DNA from: an uncultured Oscillibacter sp.
Lineage (GTDB): Bacteria > Bacillota > Clostridia > Oscillospirales > Oscillospiraceae
NCBI GenBank assembly: GCA_950097265.1
Contig: CATNDJ010000003.1
Coordinates: 55,821-119,820 of the forward strand
DNA length: 64,000 bases
Direction: 5' to 3'
Made by a program: the position numbers and the translations under genes. This document shows positions 31,593-40,355 of this stretch, piece after piece (position 1 is the first letter of the stretch; every line of letters begins with the position of its first letter). The notes beneath the pieces are model-generated. The model saw only the letters and a program-made list of their open reading frames with translations. It had not been told where the DNA came from and did not search any database.

Positions 31593-31887
31593 CACTTCCA
31601 ACAATTGAACAGCCGCAAAGACGATGAAGAGAAGAGTACGCCGGATGAACCGTCAAAGAGAGCCCCGAGAGGTGAAAAGGGGCACGGAGGGGCCGGCCGA
31701 ACATGGTCTTGGAGTTGCGCCGCCGACTGCCTCAGGGGCATAGGCCGCGACGGGAGCGCCCGTGACAGCGCGGGAGTGTGCTGGCACTCTATAAGGCCGC
31801 CTCCGCGAGGGGGCGCGCGAATCAAGGTGGTACCACGGCGCGATTCTGCGCTCGTCCTTGAAGCTGAACGCTTCAAGGGCTTTTTTG
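31593..31887 (+). promoter_or_regulatory. T-box riboswitch, methionine specificity
   Basis: The leader has the T-box core AAGGTGGTACCACGG (31824-31838) and the specifier ATG (31703-31705) in the context CGAAC-ATG-GTCTTGG. GACGATGAAGAG lies near the base of stem I. A terminator follows: CCTTGAAGC-tgaac-GCTTCAAGG plus GCTTTTTTG, 31856-31887. It senses uncharged tRNA-Met and controls the methionine ABC transporter downstream. Confidence 0.95.
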
Positions 31888-31922
31888 TTTGCCTGTGACT
31901 TTCCGGTAAAGGAGCTGTTACC

Positions 31923-32939
31923 GTGAGCGAATCCATTATCCAAATCCAGCACCTGACCAAGAATTTCGGCGGCGGGCCCGACGAGGTCCACGCCCTGACG
32001 GACATCAGCCTGGACATCCGGCAGGGGGAGATCTTCGGCATCATCGGCCTCTCCGGCGCGGGGAAGTCCACCCTGGTCCGGTGCATGAACCTGCTGGAGC
32101 GGCCCACCTCCGGCACCGTCCTGGTGGACGGGAAGGACATGACCGCCCTGGGCGAGCGGGAACTGCGGCTCCAGCGGCGGAAGATCACCATGATCTTCCA
32201 GAGCTTCAACCTGCTGATGCAGCGGACCTGCCTGCGGAACGTCTGCTTCCCCATGGAGATTGCCGGGACGCCCAAGGCCCAGGCGAAGAAGCGGGCGGAG
32301 GAGCTCCTGGACCTGGTCGGCCTTGCCGACAAGGCGGGCGCCTACCCCGCTCAGCTCTCCGGCGGGCAGAAGCAGCGGGTGGCCGTGGCCCGGGCCCTGG
32401 CGACGGATCCCAAGGTCCTCCTCTGCGACGAGGCCACCTCCGCCCTGGACCCCACCACCACCGTCTCCATCCTGGAGCTCCTCAAGGACCTGAACGCCAA
32501 GCTGGGGGTCACCGTGGTGGTCATCACCCACCAGATGAGCGTCATCGAGGCCATCTGCTCCCGGGTGGCCATCCTGGACGGAGGGCGGGTTGCTGAGCTG
32601 GGGGACGTGCAGGAGATCTTCTCCAACCCCACCACCGACGCCGCCCGGCGGCTGGTATACCCCGGCGGGGCCAGCGTCAGCCAGTATCCCGCCAGCACCC
32701 GGGCCATCCGCCTGTCCTTCAACGGCGGCACGGCCTATCAGCCCCTCATCGCCTCCGTGGCCATCGACTGCGGCGTCAAGCTGAACATCCTGGGGGCGGA
32801 CACCCGGAACGTGGGCGGCAAGGCCCTGGGCACCATGCTCCTGGGGCTCCCCGACGACCCCAACGAGGCCGCCAAGGCCCTGAGCTATATCCGGGCGCAG
32901 CCCTATATCACCGTGGAGGAGGTGGAGTACCGTGGCTGA
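31923..32939 (+). CDS. metN: Methionine ABC transporter ATP-binding protein
   Basis: MetN powers methionine import. The 338-residue protein has Walker A GLSGAGKST (residue about 43), the signature LSGGQKQR (about 144), Walker B LLCDEATSALD (about 164) and a C-terminal NIL domain (about 255-335), the methionine-sensing domain of this subfamily. It starts with GTG at 31923 after AAAGGAG, 35 nt past the T-box terminator. It overlaps metI by 8 nt. Confidence 0.95.
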   Translation: MSESIIQIQHLTKNFGGGPDEVHALTDISLDIRQGEIFGIIGLSGAGKSTLVRCMNLLERPTSGTVLVDGKDMTALGERELRLQRRKITMIFQSFNLLMQRTCLRNVCFPMEIAGTPKAQAKKRAEELLDLVGLADKAGAYPAQLSGGQKQRVAVARALATDPKVLLCDEATSALDPTTTVSILELLKDLNAKLGVTVVVITHQMSVIEAICSRVAILDGGRVAELGDVQEIFSNPTTDAARRLVYPGGASVSQYPASTRAIRLSFNGGTAYQPLIASVAIDCGVKLNILGADTRNVGGKALGTMLLGLPDDPNEAAKALSYIRAQPYITVEEVEYRG

Positions 32940-33615
32940 AATCTTTACCGCCGCCTTCTGGGCGGAGTACGGCGGCATCCTGGCCGAGGGCGTCCTGGAC
33001 ACCCTGATTATGACCGCCGCATCCACCGCCCTGGCCTATCTCTTCGGCCTACCCATGGGCATTGTCTGCATTCTGACCCAGCCCCACGGCATCCGGCCAA
33101 ACCGGCCCGTCAACGCCGTGCTGGGGTGGATCATCAACATCGGCCGCTCCTTCCCCTTCGCCATTTTGATGGTGGCCCTCTTCCCCTTCACCAAGCTGGT
33201 TATGGGGACCCGGCTGGGCCTCCGGGGGGCGATTCTGCCCCTGGTGGTGGCCTCCGCCCCCTTTGTTGCCCGGATGGTAGAGACCTCCCTCAGCGAGGTG
33301 GACGCCGGAGTTATCGAGGCGGCCCAGTCCATGGGAGCCTCCACATTCCAGATCGTCCGGAAGGTCTACCTGCCGGAGGCTATGCCCTCCCTAATTCTCG
33401 GAGGGTCCATCACCCTCATTGCCATCGTGGGCTACACGGCCATTGCGGGCATGGTGGGCGCGGGAGGCCTGGGAGACCTGGCCATCCGCTACGGCCACCA
33501 GCGGAACGTCCCCTCCGTCATGTGGGTGACGGTGATTTTCCTCATCATCATGGTCCAAGCGGTTCAAAGCGTTTTCAGCCGCCTGTCGGTGCGCATCGAC
33601 AAGCGTTTGAAATAA
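32932..33615 (+). CDS. metI: Methionine ABC transporter permease
   Basis: The 227-residue membrane protein has about five helices and the binding-protein-dependent permease EAA loop EAAQSMGASTFQIVRKVYLPEA (core EAAQSMGAS). The conserved AIVGYTAIAGMVGAGGLGDLA is typical of MetI. GTG start at 32932 lies within the metN tail. A 130-nt spacer with no recognisable signal separates it from metQ. Confidence 0.95.
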   Translation: MAEIFTAAFWAEYGGILAEGVLDTLIMTAASTALAYLFGLPMGIVCILTQPHGIRPNRPVNAVLGWIINIGRSFPFAILMVALFPFTKLVMGTRLGLRGAILPLVVASAPFVARMVETSLSEVDAGVIEAAQSMGASTFQIVRKVYLPEAMPSLILGGSITLIAIVGYTAIAGMVGAGGLGDLAIRYGHQRNVPSVMWVTVIFLIIMVQAVQSVFSRLSVRIDKRLK

Positions 33616-33745
33616 AAAGGCATTTCCCTTCCGGGCTCTCCCAGCCCCTCACGCGCGCAGAGAGGACGGAGGACGGAGGGCGGAAGCCGCAGACACCGAA
33701 GACATTCGGAACAAGTCCTTGTTTTTGAAATTGGAGGAACACATT

Positions 33746-34540
33746 ATGAAAAAGAAGATTTTCGCTCTTACCCTGGCCCTGGTTCTGGCCCTGTCCCTGG
33801 CCGCCTGCGGCGGCAAGAAGTCCACCACCCTAAAGGTCGCCGCCTCCCCCACCCCCCACGCCGAGATTCTGAACCAGTGCGTAGATCTCCTGAAGGAGCA
33901 GGGCATTGAGCTGGTGGTCACCGAGTACTCCGACTACGTAGTGCCCAACACCGCCGTGGAAGATGGAGACGAGGACGCCAACTACTTCCAGCACGTCCCC
34001 TATCTGGACAACTTCAACGCCGAGCGGGGCACCCACCTGGTGAGCGTGGCCGGCGTCCACATCGAGCCCATGGGCCTGTACGCGGGCAACGCCGCCTCCC
34101 TGGACGCCATCCCCGACGGGGGCAAGGTAGCCGTCCCCAACGACGCCACCAACGAGGGCCGGGCCCTTCTGCTGCTGGAGGCCCAGGGGCTCATCAAGCT
34201 GGCGGACAGCACCAAGCTGGACTCCACCCCCAAGGACATCGCCGAGAACCCCAAGAACCTGGAGTTCGTGGAGCTGGAAGCCGCCCAGGTCCCCGCCGCC
34301 CTGGATGAGGTGGATATCGCCGCCATCAACTCCAACTACGCCCTGGGCGCGGGTCTGAATCCCGTGGAGGACGCCCTGGTCATCGAGTCCTCCGACTCCC
34401 CCTATGTGAACATCCTGGTGGTCAAGGAAGGCAATGAAAACAACGAGGCCGTCCAGGCCCTGGTGAAGGCCCTCCAGTCCGACACCGTGAAAGACTATAT
34501 CAACAGCACCTTCGGCGGCGCGGTGGTCCCCGCTTTCTGA
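33746..34540 (+). CDS. metQ: Methionine-binding lipoprotein
   Basis: The 264-residue protein starts MKKKIFALTLALVLALSLAA with the lipobox LAAC (Cys21), then the NLPA-family domain: LKVAASPTPHAEIL, NYFQHVPYLDNFN and IAAINSNYALGAGL. It binds methionine outside the membrane and delivers it to MetNI. ATG 33746 follows TTGGAGGAAC. A 28-bp perfect palindrome starts at its stop codon. Confidence 0.95.
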   Translation: MKKKIFALTLALVLALSLAACGGKKSTTLKVAASPTPHAEILNQCVDLLKEQGIELVVTEYSDYVVPNTAVEDGDEDANYFQHVPYLDNFNAERGTHLVSVAGVHIEPMGLYAGNAASLDAIPDGGKVAVPNDATNEGRALLLLEAQGLIKLADSTKLDSTPKDIAENPKNLEFVELEAAQVPAALDEVDIAAINSNYALGAGLNPVEDALVIESSDSPYVNILVVKEGNENNEAVQALVKALQSDTVKDYINSTFGGAVVPAF

Positions 34541-34566
34541 TACTTTTTCTCGAGAGAAAAAGTATC
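34539..34566. terminator. 28-bp perfect palindrome at the metQ end
   Basis: GATACTTTTTCTC and its exact complement GAGAAAAAGTATC, joined without a spacer and overlapping the metQ TGA. It probably ends the metNIQ transcript; the same stem could act from the other side. Confidence 0.7.
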
Positions 34567-34588
34567 CAAAAGGAGCTTTAGCGCGCTC

Positions 34589-34867
34589 TGGCAGTCTGGT
34601 GATCCACCAGACCGGAGCGACGGCAACCTGGTTTCAGCGCAATGAAGAGGCCGGAGGGAAGCCCCTCCGGTCTTTTTTGTTCGATAAGCGCCAGGTTAGC
34701 GGCAGCGAGGATAGCCGGACAGTCCATGCGTCGACCACCAAAATCCCCGCTAGCACCACGCCGCGGGCAGAAGACATGCGTACCCGGAGGAAGCACCTTT
34801 TGCGCGCCCCTCGTTTTCTCTCTTCCACCGTGCACGGCGCATTCTCTCTTTTCGTAAAAGAGAGAAT
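34589..34867. other. Gene-free block with three further inverted repeats
   Basis: Between metQ and uvrC about 360 bp carry no credible gene. It contains GTCTGGTG-atc-CACCAGAC (about 34593-34611) and a terminator-like CCGGAGGG/CCCTCCGG followed by TCTTTTTT (34649-34678). A third repeat is ATTCTCTCTTTT-cgt-AAAAGAGAGAAT (34841-34867). The rest (34680-34840) shows nothing recognisable. Such clustered hairpins suggest an intergenic repeat or stacked terminators. Confidence 0.55.
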
Positions 34868-34928
34868 GGGGGGTGCATTGGACCAGCCATCGCTGACCTC
34901 TAATCCGCCCCGCCCGCCAGGGCGAGTT

Positions 34929-36758
34929 TTACTTCCCCCCCGAATGGAAGTGCCGCCACACCGCCTCCGCGGCGGGCCTGGGCACCGCCGCCGCCAGGGT
35001 CTCCACGTCCGCCTCCCGGATGGCCTTGATGGTGCCGAATTTCTTCCGCAGCTCCTCCCGCCGCTTGGGGCCCACGCCGGGGATGCCGTCCAGGGCGGAG
35101 CGCAGGGCGCTTTTCCCGTGGCTCTCGTGGTGGTAGGTGATGGCAAAGCGATGGGTTTCCTCCTGAATCTGCCCGATGAGGGAGAACACCGCCTGGTTCC
35201 CCACGATGCCGATTTCCCGGCCCTCCGGGGTCACCAGGGCCCTTGTCCGGTGCCGGTCGTCCTTCACCATGCCGAAGATGGGAACCCGCACCCCGAACTC
35301 CTCCGCAACGCCCAGGGCCGTCTGGGCGTGGGTCACGCCGCCGTCGATCAAGAACACGTCCGGCAGGGGCAGGAACTTCTCGTCCCCGTCCGCCGCCCGC
35401 TGGAGCCGCCGCCGGAGCACCTCCCGCATGGAGGCGTAGTCGTCCGGCTTCCCCTCCAGGTCCTTGATGCGAAAGCGCCTATAGGCGCTTTTCAGGGGCC
35501 GCGTCCCGCTGTAGACCACCATGGAGGCCACAATGTCGCTGCCCCCGGTGTTGGAGATGTCGAAGGACTCCAGCCGCCTGGGCGGGGCCGGGAGGTCCAG
35601 CATTTTCGTCAGCAGCTCCAGGGTGTGGGCCACCCGCTCCTCGGCGGTAGTGGCCCGCTCCGCCTCCTCGGCGGCGTTCCGCTGGGCCATGGCGCGGAGC
35701 TCCGCCTTCTCCCCCCGCTGGGGGACGTGGACCCAGACTTTATGGCCCGCCCGCTTGGTCAGGGCCTCGGAGAGGCTTTCGCAGTAGCCCTCCGTCGCAA
35801 AGGGCAGCAGAATCTCATGGGGCAGAATGGCCCGGGGCAGATAATACTGGGCCGTCAGGGCGGAGAGCATCTCCTCTTGGGGTTCTTCCATGGGGGCGGA
35901 AAACAGCTCCGTCTCCCGGCCCGCAAGATTCCCCTCCTCCATGTGCAAAACGGCGTAGCAGCACTTCCCCGCTCCCCGGTAGAGGCCCCAGATGTCCGTG
36001 TCGGCGCAGAGCCCGGCGATGACCGTCTGCTTTTTGGAGAGGGCGCTGATGGCGTTGATCCGGTCCCGGAGGGCCGCCGCCTGCTCGAAGCGCAGGGCCT
36101 CCGCCTCCGCCTCCATCTCCCCGGTCATCTCCCGGAGGAGCTCCCTGGCCTTCCCCTCCAGCATCTGGGCGGCCTGGCGGATGCGGCGGTTATACTCCTC
36201 CGCCTTCATCTCCGGGCGGCAGAAGCCGTCGCACCGGCCCATATGGAAATTCAGGCAGGGCCGCTCCGCCCCGATGTCCCGGGGGAATTTCCGATTGCAG
36301 GTGGGGAGCCGCAGGGCGGCGCACACGGCGTCCAGGGCCTGGCGGGTCTCGAAGCGCCCGCCGAAAGGGCCGAAGTACCGGGCCCCGTCCCCCGCCCACT
36401 TGTGGACCATGGAGAACCGAGGGTAGGATTCCCGGGAGAGGCGGACGAAGGGATAGCCCTTGTCGTCCTTGAGCAGGATGTTATAGCGGGGCATGTGGCG
36501 CTTGATGAGGGAGTTTTCCAGCACCAGGGCCTCGAACTCGCTGGAGACGAAGATGGTGTCGAAATGGTCAATCTGGGAGACCATCTGCCGGGTCTTGGCC
36601 GTGTGGGAGGCGCTGTCCTGGAAGTACTGGCTGACCCGGTTCTTGAGCTTTTTCGCCTTGCCCACGTAGATGACCTTCCCGGTCTTGTCCATCATCAGGT
36701 AGACCCCCGGCAGCAGGGGCAGGTCGTTGGCCTTTTCCTTCAGTTCGTCCCTGGTCAT
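34929..36758 (-). CDS. uvrC: Excinuclease ABC subunit C
   Basis: UvrC makes both incisions in nucleotide excision repair. The 609-residue protein has the GIY-YIG domain at the start (LPGVYLMMDKTGKVIYVGKAKKLKNRV, cited as GVYLMM...IYVGKAKKL), UVR segment ALRFEQAAALRDRI, the RNase H-like nuclease with FDISNTGGSDIVASM and FLIDGGVTHAQTA, and C-terminal helix-hairpin-helix LDGIPGVGPKRREEL. Length is standard. It lies 64 nt after ptsH on the same strand but behind a terminator. Confidence 0.98.
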   Translation of the reverse strand: MTRDELKEKANDLPLLPGVYLMMDKTGKVIYVGKAKKLKNRVSQYFQDSASHTAKTRQMVSQIDHFDTIFVSSEFEALVLENSLIKRHMPRYNILLKDDKGYPFVRLSRESYPRFSMVHKWAGDGARYFGPFGGRFETRQALDAVCAALRLPTCNRKFPRDIGAERPCLNFHMGRCDGFCRPEMKAEEYNRRIRQAAQMLEGKARELLREMTGEMEAEAEALRFEQAAALRDRINAISALSKKQTVIAGLCADTDIWGLYRGAGKCCYAVLHMEEGNLAGRETELFSAPMEEPQEEMLSALTAQYYLPRAILPHEILLPFATEGYCESLSEALTKRAGHKVWVHVPQRGEKAELRAMAQRNAAEEAERATTAEERVAHTLELLTKMLDLPAPPRRLESFDISNTGGSDIVASMVVYSGTRPLKSAYRRFRIKDLEGKPDDYASMREVLRRRLQRAADGDEKFLPLPDVFLIDGGVTHAQTALGVAEEFGVRVPIFGMVKDDRHRTRALVTPEGREIGIVGNQAVFSLIGQIQEETHRFAITYHHESHGKSALRSALDGIPGVGPKRREELRKKFGTIKAIREADVETLAAAVPRPAAEAVWRHFHSGGK

Positions 36759-36777
36759 GCTCCACCTCCATGCAGAT

Positions 36778-36814
36778 AAAAAAAGACCACCCCGCGCTGA
36801 CGGGCAGCACGGGG
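36778..36814 (-). terminator. Terminator of ptsH
   Basis: Minus-strand CCCCGTGCTG-cccgt-CAGCGCGGGG followed by TGGTCTTTTTTT. Confidence 0.8.
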
Positions 36815-36822
36815 ACGGTTCA

Positions 36823-37086
36823 TTACTCTCCGAAGTTGTCTTTCACCAGGTCCACCAGCGCGGTGACCGCCTCTTTCTCATCGCTGCCGTCCGCGATCAG
36901 GGTGATGGGGGTTCCCTTCACGATGCCCAGGGACAGCACGCCTAACAGGCTCTTGGCATTCACGCGGCGATCCTCCTTCTCGACCCAGATGCCGCTCTTA
37001 AACTCGTTGGCCTTCTGGATAAAGAACGTGGCGGGGCGGGCGTGCAAACCAACTTCGTTGTTGACCGTGATTTCCTGCGTGTACAT
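36823..37086 (-). CDS. ptsH: Phosphocarrier protein HPr
   Basis: HPr relays phosphate from Enzyme I to PTS sugar permeases and, when phosphorylated on Ser46, acts as a catabolite-repression corepressor. The 87-residue product has both sites: GLHARPA (His15) and NAKSLLGVLSL (Ser46). No ptsI adjoins it. It is the authentic HPr against which the His-less paralogue at 3423-3671 can be compared. ATG 37086 follows AAAAAGGAGAGCTGCAAC. Confidence 0.97.
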   Translation of the reverse strand: MYTQEITVNNEVGLHARPATFFIQKANEFKSGIWVEKEDRRVNAKSLLGVLSLGIVKGTPITLIADGSDEKEAVTALVDLVKDNFGE

Positions 37087-37148
37087 GTTGCAGCTCTCCT
37101 TTTTGTGTCAAATCAAATCAATGGTTGACCACGAGTCTTTCCTTTACC

Positions 37149-37177
37149 ATCATAACCGCTTTTCCGTCTCCCGTCAA
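37149..37177 (-). promoter_or_regulatory. Promoter of ptsH
   Basis: Minus-strand TTGACG (37177-37172), 17-bp spacer, TATGAT (37154-37149). Confidence 0.8.
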
Positions 37178-37460
37178 TGGACAATTGCACAAACATTTTA
37201 AAAAATTTTCCTTGGCAGTAAAATTCTTTTTGTTAGTTTACTCCAATTTTGACGGAAATTATACGTCATTTCGCCGAAATTTCAAGAGTTTTCCATTGAC
37301 ATTTCCGGAGCCCTCCCGCCCGGCGGCAGTTTCCCGCCCGGGCTCCGCCGCTTTCTAAAAAAAGCCTCCGCCCCCTGAAAGTTCCGCGGTTGGCCCGGGC
37401 CGGGCCGGGGACAATAGCGCCAGGGTATCGCGGACACGGGGCGGCGTTTCGTCCCGCGGG

Positions 37461-37505
37461 CCGTCAAAGAGGCTCAAGGGCTCCGCTCCTGAGTTCCTTT
37501 GACGG
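37461..37505 (+). other. 45-nt hairpin in the leader of a small lipoprotein gene
   Basis: Arms CCGTCAAAG (37461-37469) and CTTTGACGG (37497-37505) enclose further pairing (CTCA/TGAG, GC/GC). It lies 65 bp before the lipoprotein start and has no U-run. The rest of 37178-37560 holds no gene I can support; it is AT-rich on the left and very GC-rich on the right. Confidence 0.45.
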
Positions 37506-37569
37506 CAGGGCCGGGGCCCCGTCCATCCGGCGGGGTCCCGGGCCGGAAAGATCGAAGGAGGAGTATCCC

Positions 37570-37899
37570 ATGAAAAATACTCTGATGTTCCTGCTGGTCT
37601 CCCTGCTCCTGGCGGTCTGCCTGACCGCCTGCGGCGGAAGCCAGACCAGCGGCAATATGGACGGCTACGGCTCCACCGGCCAAACCGGAAGCGCGGCGGG
37701 TGGAAACGGCTCCGTCAACGGAGGAAGCACGGTCGGAAGCGGTTCCGTCAGCGGCGGAAGCAGTTCTGCCGGAACCGGCTCCACGGGGAGCGGCTCTGTA
37801 AACGGCGGCGAAAGCTATGGAAGCGGCTCCGTCAACGGCGGCTCCGCCGGGGACGGCCTGCTGGACGACGCCCGGAGCGCCCTGGACGGCGAGTTCTAA
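37570..37899 (+). CDS. Small Gly/Ser-rich repeat lipoprotein
   Basis: The 109-residue product starts MKNTLMFLLVSLLLAVCLTA with lipobox LTAC (Cys21). The mature part is almost entirely Gly, Ser, Asn and Thr in degenerate repeats (GSVNGGS, GSVSGGS, GSVNGGE, GSVNGGS), ending in LLDDARSALDGEF. This looks like a flexible surface peptide or tether; no family or function is recognised. ATG 37570 follows GAAGGAGGAGTATCCC. Confidence 0.75.
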   Translation: MKNTLMFLLVSLLLAVCLTACGGSQTSGNMDGYGSTGQTGSAAGGNGSVNGGSTVGSGSVSGGSSSAGTGSTGSGSVNGGESYGSGSVNGGSAGDGLLDDARSALDGEF

Positions 37900-38031
37900 G
37901 CGTCCCCTTTACCGCCGGACCGCCGGAAGGATTCTGCGTCCCTTCGGCGGCCCGGCCGTCCATAACGGGCTTTTCTTTTTTCTCCGTCTCCTGTATACTA
38001 TATGCGGATAACGAGAAAAGGAGGCCCGCCC

Positions 38032-38730
38032 ATGCCTGAAAAATTTGCCATGAGGCCCATCGCCCGTATCCGCAGCGATTTCGCCGGGAAATTCGGCGTC
38101 CCCCGCCAGAGCGGCCTGGTAGAGTCCCTGGAGGCCCTGGTGGTCTTCGAGCCGGAGTACCGGGACCCCGCCGCTCTCCGGGGGCTGGAGGGCTTTTCCC
38201 ATATCTGGCTGCTGTGGGTCTTCGACCGGGCGGTCCGGGAGGGCTGGTCCCCCACGGTGCGCCCGCCCCGGCTGGGGGGCAACGCCCGGCTGGGGGTCTT
38301 CGCCACCCGGTCTCCTTTCCGGCCCAACCCCATCGCCCTGTCCGCCGTGGCCCTGGCGGACATGGAGGAGACCCGGGAATGGGGGACCGTCCTCCGGGTC
38401 CGGGGGGCGGACCTGATGGACGGCACGCCCATCCTGGATATCAAGCCCTACCTCCCCTACGCCGACTGCCGGCCCGAGGCCCTGGGGGGCTTCGCCTCCG
38501 CCGCCCCCGACGGGGAGGCGCTGGCGGTGGACTGCCCGGCGGGGCTGTGGGATCGGGTCCCGCCGGACCGGCGGGAGGCCCTCCGGGCTGTGCTGGCCCT
38601 GGACCCCCGGCCCAAGTACCAGGATGACCCGGGACGGGTCTACGGCTTCGGCTTCGCCGGGCTGGAGGTGCGCTTCTCCGTGGAGGGGGAGACCCTGCAT
38701 GTCTTAGAGATTGAAAAAGCGGGAGGCTGA
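38032..38730 (+). CDS. trmO: tRNA (N6-threonylcarbamoyladenosine37-N6)-methyltransferase, TsaA/TrmO family
   Basis: TrmO adds a methyl group to t6A37 in certain threonine tRNAs. The 232-residue product has the TsaA beta-barrel signature: MRPIARIRSDFAGKFGVPRQ, LEGFSHIWLLWVF and LGVFATRSPFRPNPIALS (residue about 85-102), plus a C-terminal extension. ATG 38032 is preferred over the in-frame ATG at 38002 because AAAGGAGG lies between them at proper spacing. A TATACT box at 37994-37999 is a likely -10. Confidence 0.92.
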   Translation: MPEKFAMRPIARIRSDFAGKFGVPRQSGLVESLEALVVFEPEYRDPAALRGLEGFSHIWLLWVFDRAVREGWSPTVRPPRLGGNARLGVFATRSPFRPNPIALSAVALADMEETREWGTVLRVRGADLMDGTPILDIKPYLPYADCRPEALGGFASAAPDGEALAVDCPAGLWDRVPPDRREALRAVLALDPRPKYQDDPGRVYGFGFAGLEVRFSVEGETLHVLEIEKAGG

Positions 38731-38750
38731 CCTTTGTCAGCCTCCCGCTT
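38717..38750. terminator. Convergent terminator trmO / yitT
   Basis: AAGCGGGAGGCTGA-cctttg-TCAGCCTCCCGCTT; the trmO stop codon lies inside the stem. Confidence 0.8.
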
Positions 38751-38754
38751 AGGT

Positions 38755-39639
38755 TCACTCCAGCTTCCGCACGAAGTTTCCGAAGACCCGGACCCGCTCC
38801 TGCACGGTGACGAAGGCGTGGTCGTCCCGCTCGTGAACCGCGTGGAGCAGCTCTTCGATCTCAAACTTGGACAGGCACACCACCAGCACGTGGAGCCCCT
38901 TGCCGCTGTAAGCGCCGACGCCCTCCCAGTAGGTGACGCTGCGGCCCAGCTTCTCGATGATGAAGCGTCCCAGCTCCTTCTCGTCCTCCTTGGTGAAGAT
39001 CATGGCCTGGACGTTCACGTTTTGCTGGTGCATCCGGTCCAGCACCATGGCGGAGAAGAAATTGTAGATGACGGAGTAAATGGCCACCTCCGGGATGAAC
39101 AGCACCAGGCAGGCGGCGTAGAGGAAGAAATTGAAGGTCAGGGAGAACTTGCCCACGGTGAAGCGGCTGCCCCGCTTGCTCAGGCACAATCCCACGATGT
39201 CCAGCCCGCCGCCGCTGCCGCCGCAGGTCAGCACGATGCCGCTGGCGGTGCCCACGATGATGCCCCCCAGCAGGCAGGAGGTCAGGTAGTCGTCCACAAT
39301 GGGAACCGACGGCGAGGGGATGATACTATAGAAAAAGGAGAAGGACACCGTACAGGCAATGGTCTTAAAGGTCATCCTGGGCCCCAGGGTCTTCCAGCCC
39401 AGGAGCAGGATGGGGATGTTGCTGAGGAAGTAGAGAACGCCGGCGATGTCCGCTTCCAGACCCAGGGTGTTGTGAAGCAGGGTGCGGATGAGCTGGCACA
39501 GGCCCATCAGGCCGCCGGAATAGAGCCCCAGCGGCACGATGAACAGGCGGAGGGCCAGGGCCACCACGCCCTCCCCCAGCATGGCGGCCAGAAGCCGCAG
39601 CCAGCGGTTGTGCAGGGAATTATACATCATGTCCTTCAT
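38755..39639 (-). CDS. YitT family membrane protein
   Basis: The 294-residue protein has an N-terminal membrane region of about five helices (DUF161 type: LRLFIVPLGLYSGGLMGLCQLI, LGGIIVGTASGIVLTCGGSGGGLDI) and a C-terminal soluble DUF2179 domain (MIFTKEDEKELGRFIIEKLGR, VTYWEGVGAYSGKGLHVLV). The family's biochemical role is not settled. ATG 39639 follows GGGAGGAACGAC; longer in-frame starts would be non-homologous. Confidence 0.9.
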   Translation of the reverse strand: MKDMMYNSLHNRWLRLLAAMLGEGVVALALRLFIVPLGLYSGGLMGLCQLIRTLLHNTLGLEADIAGVLYFLSNIPILLLGWKTLGPRMTFKTIACTVSFSFFYSIIPSPSVPIVDDYLTSCLLGGIIVGTASGIVLTCGGSGGGLDIVGLCLSKRGSRFTVGKFSLTFNFFLYAACLVLFIPEVAIYSVIYNFFSAMVLDRMHQQNVNVQAMIFTKEDEKELGRFIIEKLGRSVTYWEGVGAYSGKGLHVLVVCLSKFEIEELLHAVHERDDHAFVTVQERVRVFGNFVRKLE

Positions 39640-39832
39640 GTCGTTCCTCCCGGTCCGGCGCTGCCGCCGCTCCATCCGCGGGCCCCGGCCCTCTGGAAGG
39701 TTCGGGGCTTTCTTTGTTCTCTTCGTTGAACGCTGGCTATGATTATAGCCGCTTCCAGGGAAAACCGCAAGAGAAAACTCAGGACAGAATTGCCGAATTA
39801 CAGGGGAAATCCTGTATCTTCCCGTCAAAAGT

Positions 39833-40141
39833 CTACAAAGCGTACCGGAGGCAGCGGTAGAGCCGGTCCCGGGCCCGGCGGAGGGTCCGGGAGACGGTGG
39901 AGCGGTTCACCCCCAGCTCCCCGGCAATCTGGGGGATGTTCATCCCCTGGTCGTAATAAAGCTCCAGAAGCTGGCGCTGCCGGGGCGTCAGCTCCTGCTC
40001 CCGGGCCCGGCGGAGATTCCGGCGCAGGCGCTCCAGGCGCTCTGAGTTGTCGGCGGCGTGCTCCCGGGTCCAGACCGTCATGTCGCCGATCCATTCGCTG
40101 GCCCTGGTGTCAAAGGATCCCTCATAGCGTGTATTTTTCAT
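39833..40141 (-). CDS. Small sigma-70 region 4-like HTH protein
   Basis: The 102-residue product has a C-terminal sigma region 4 helix-turn-helix: LTPRQRQLLELYYDQGMNIPQIAGELGVNRSTVSRTLRRARDRLYR (positions about 50-97; cited for the LYYDQGMNIPQIAGELGV core). Region 2 is absent, so it cannot be a complete sigma factor; it may be a DNA-binding regulator or part of a split factor. It is the last of three overlapping small genes (20-nt overlap with the previous one). Confidence 0.8.
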   Translation of the reverse strand: MKNTRYEGSFDTRASEWIGDMTVWTREHAADNSERLERLRRNLRRAREQELTPRQRQLLELYYDQGMNIPQIAGELGVNRSTVSRTLRRARDRLYRCLRYAL

Positions 40142-40355
40142 GTTTGTGATAGCTCCTGTCGTAATAATGGGCGGTCAGAACCGCCAGTTCCCGGGCCTCC
40201 CGCCAGAGGGGGGTCAGCTCGTCGATGCGCCGGCGGAGGCGGAAGGCCGCCTCCGGGTCCGCCTGGGCCCGCTCCAGACCCCGCAGCTCCACGATGCGCC
40301 CGTGGATGGCGGCGGCGCTGCGGCGGTAAGAGGCCGACATCTCCAAAAGAGTCAT
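40122..40355 (-). CDS. Small charged helical protein
   Basis: The 77-residue product (start MTLLEMSASYRRSAAAIHGR) is rich in Arg, Glu, Ala and Leu and probably forms a two-helix coiled coil; ending HYYDRSYHKHEKYTL. No family with a known function was recognised. It is the middle gene of a three-gene overlap series: ATGA overlap with the zinc-ribbon gene upstream and 20-nt overlap with the HTH gene downstream. Confidence 0.7.
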   Translation of the reverse strand: MTLLEMSASYRRSAAAIHGRIVELRGLERAQADPEAAFRLRRRIDELTPLWREARELAVLTAHYYDRSYHKHEKYTL

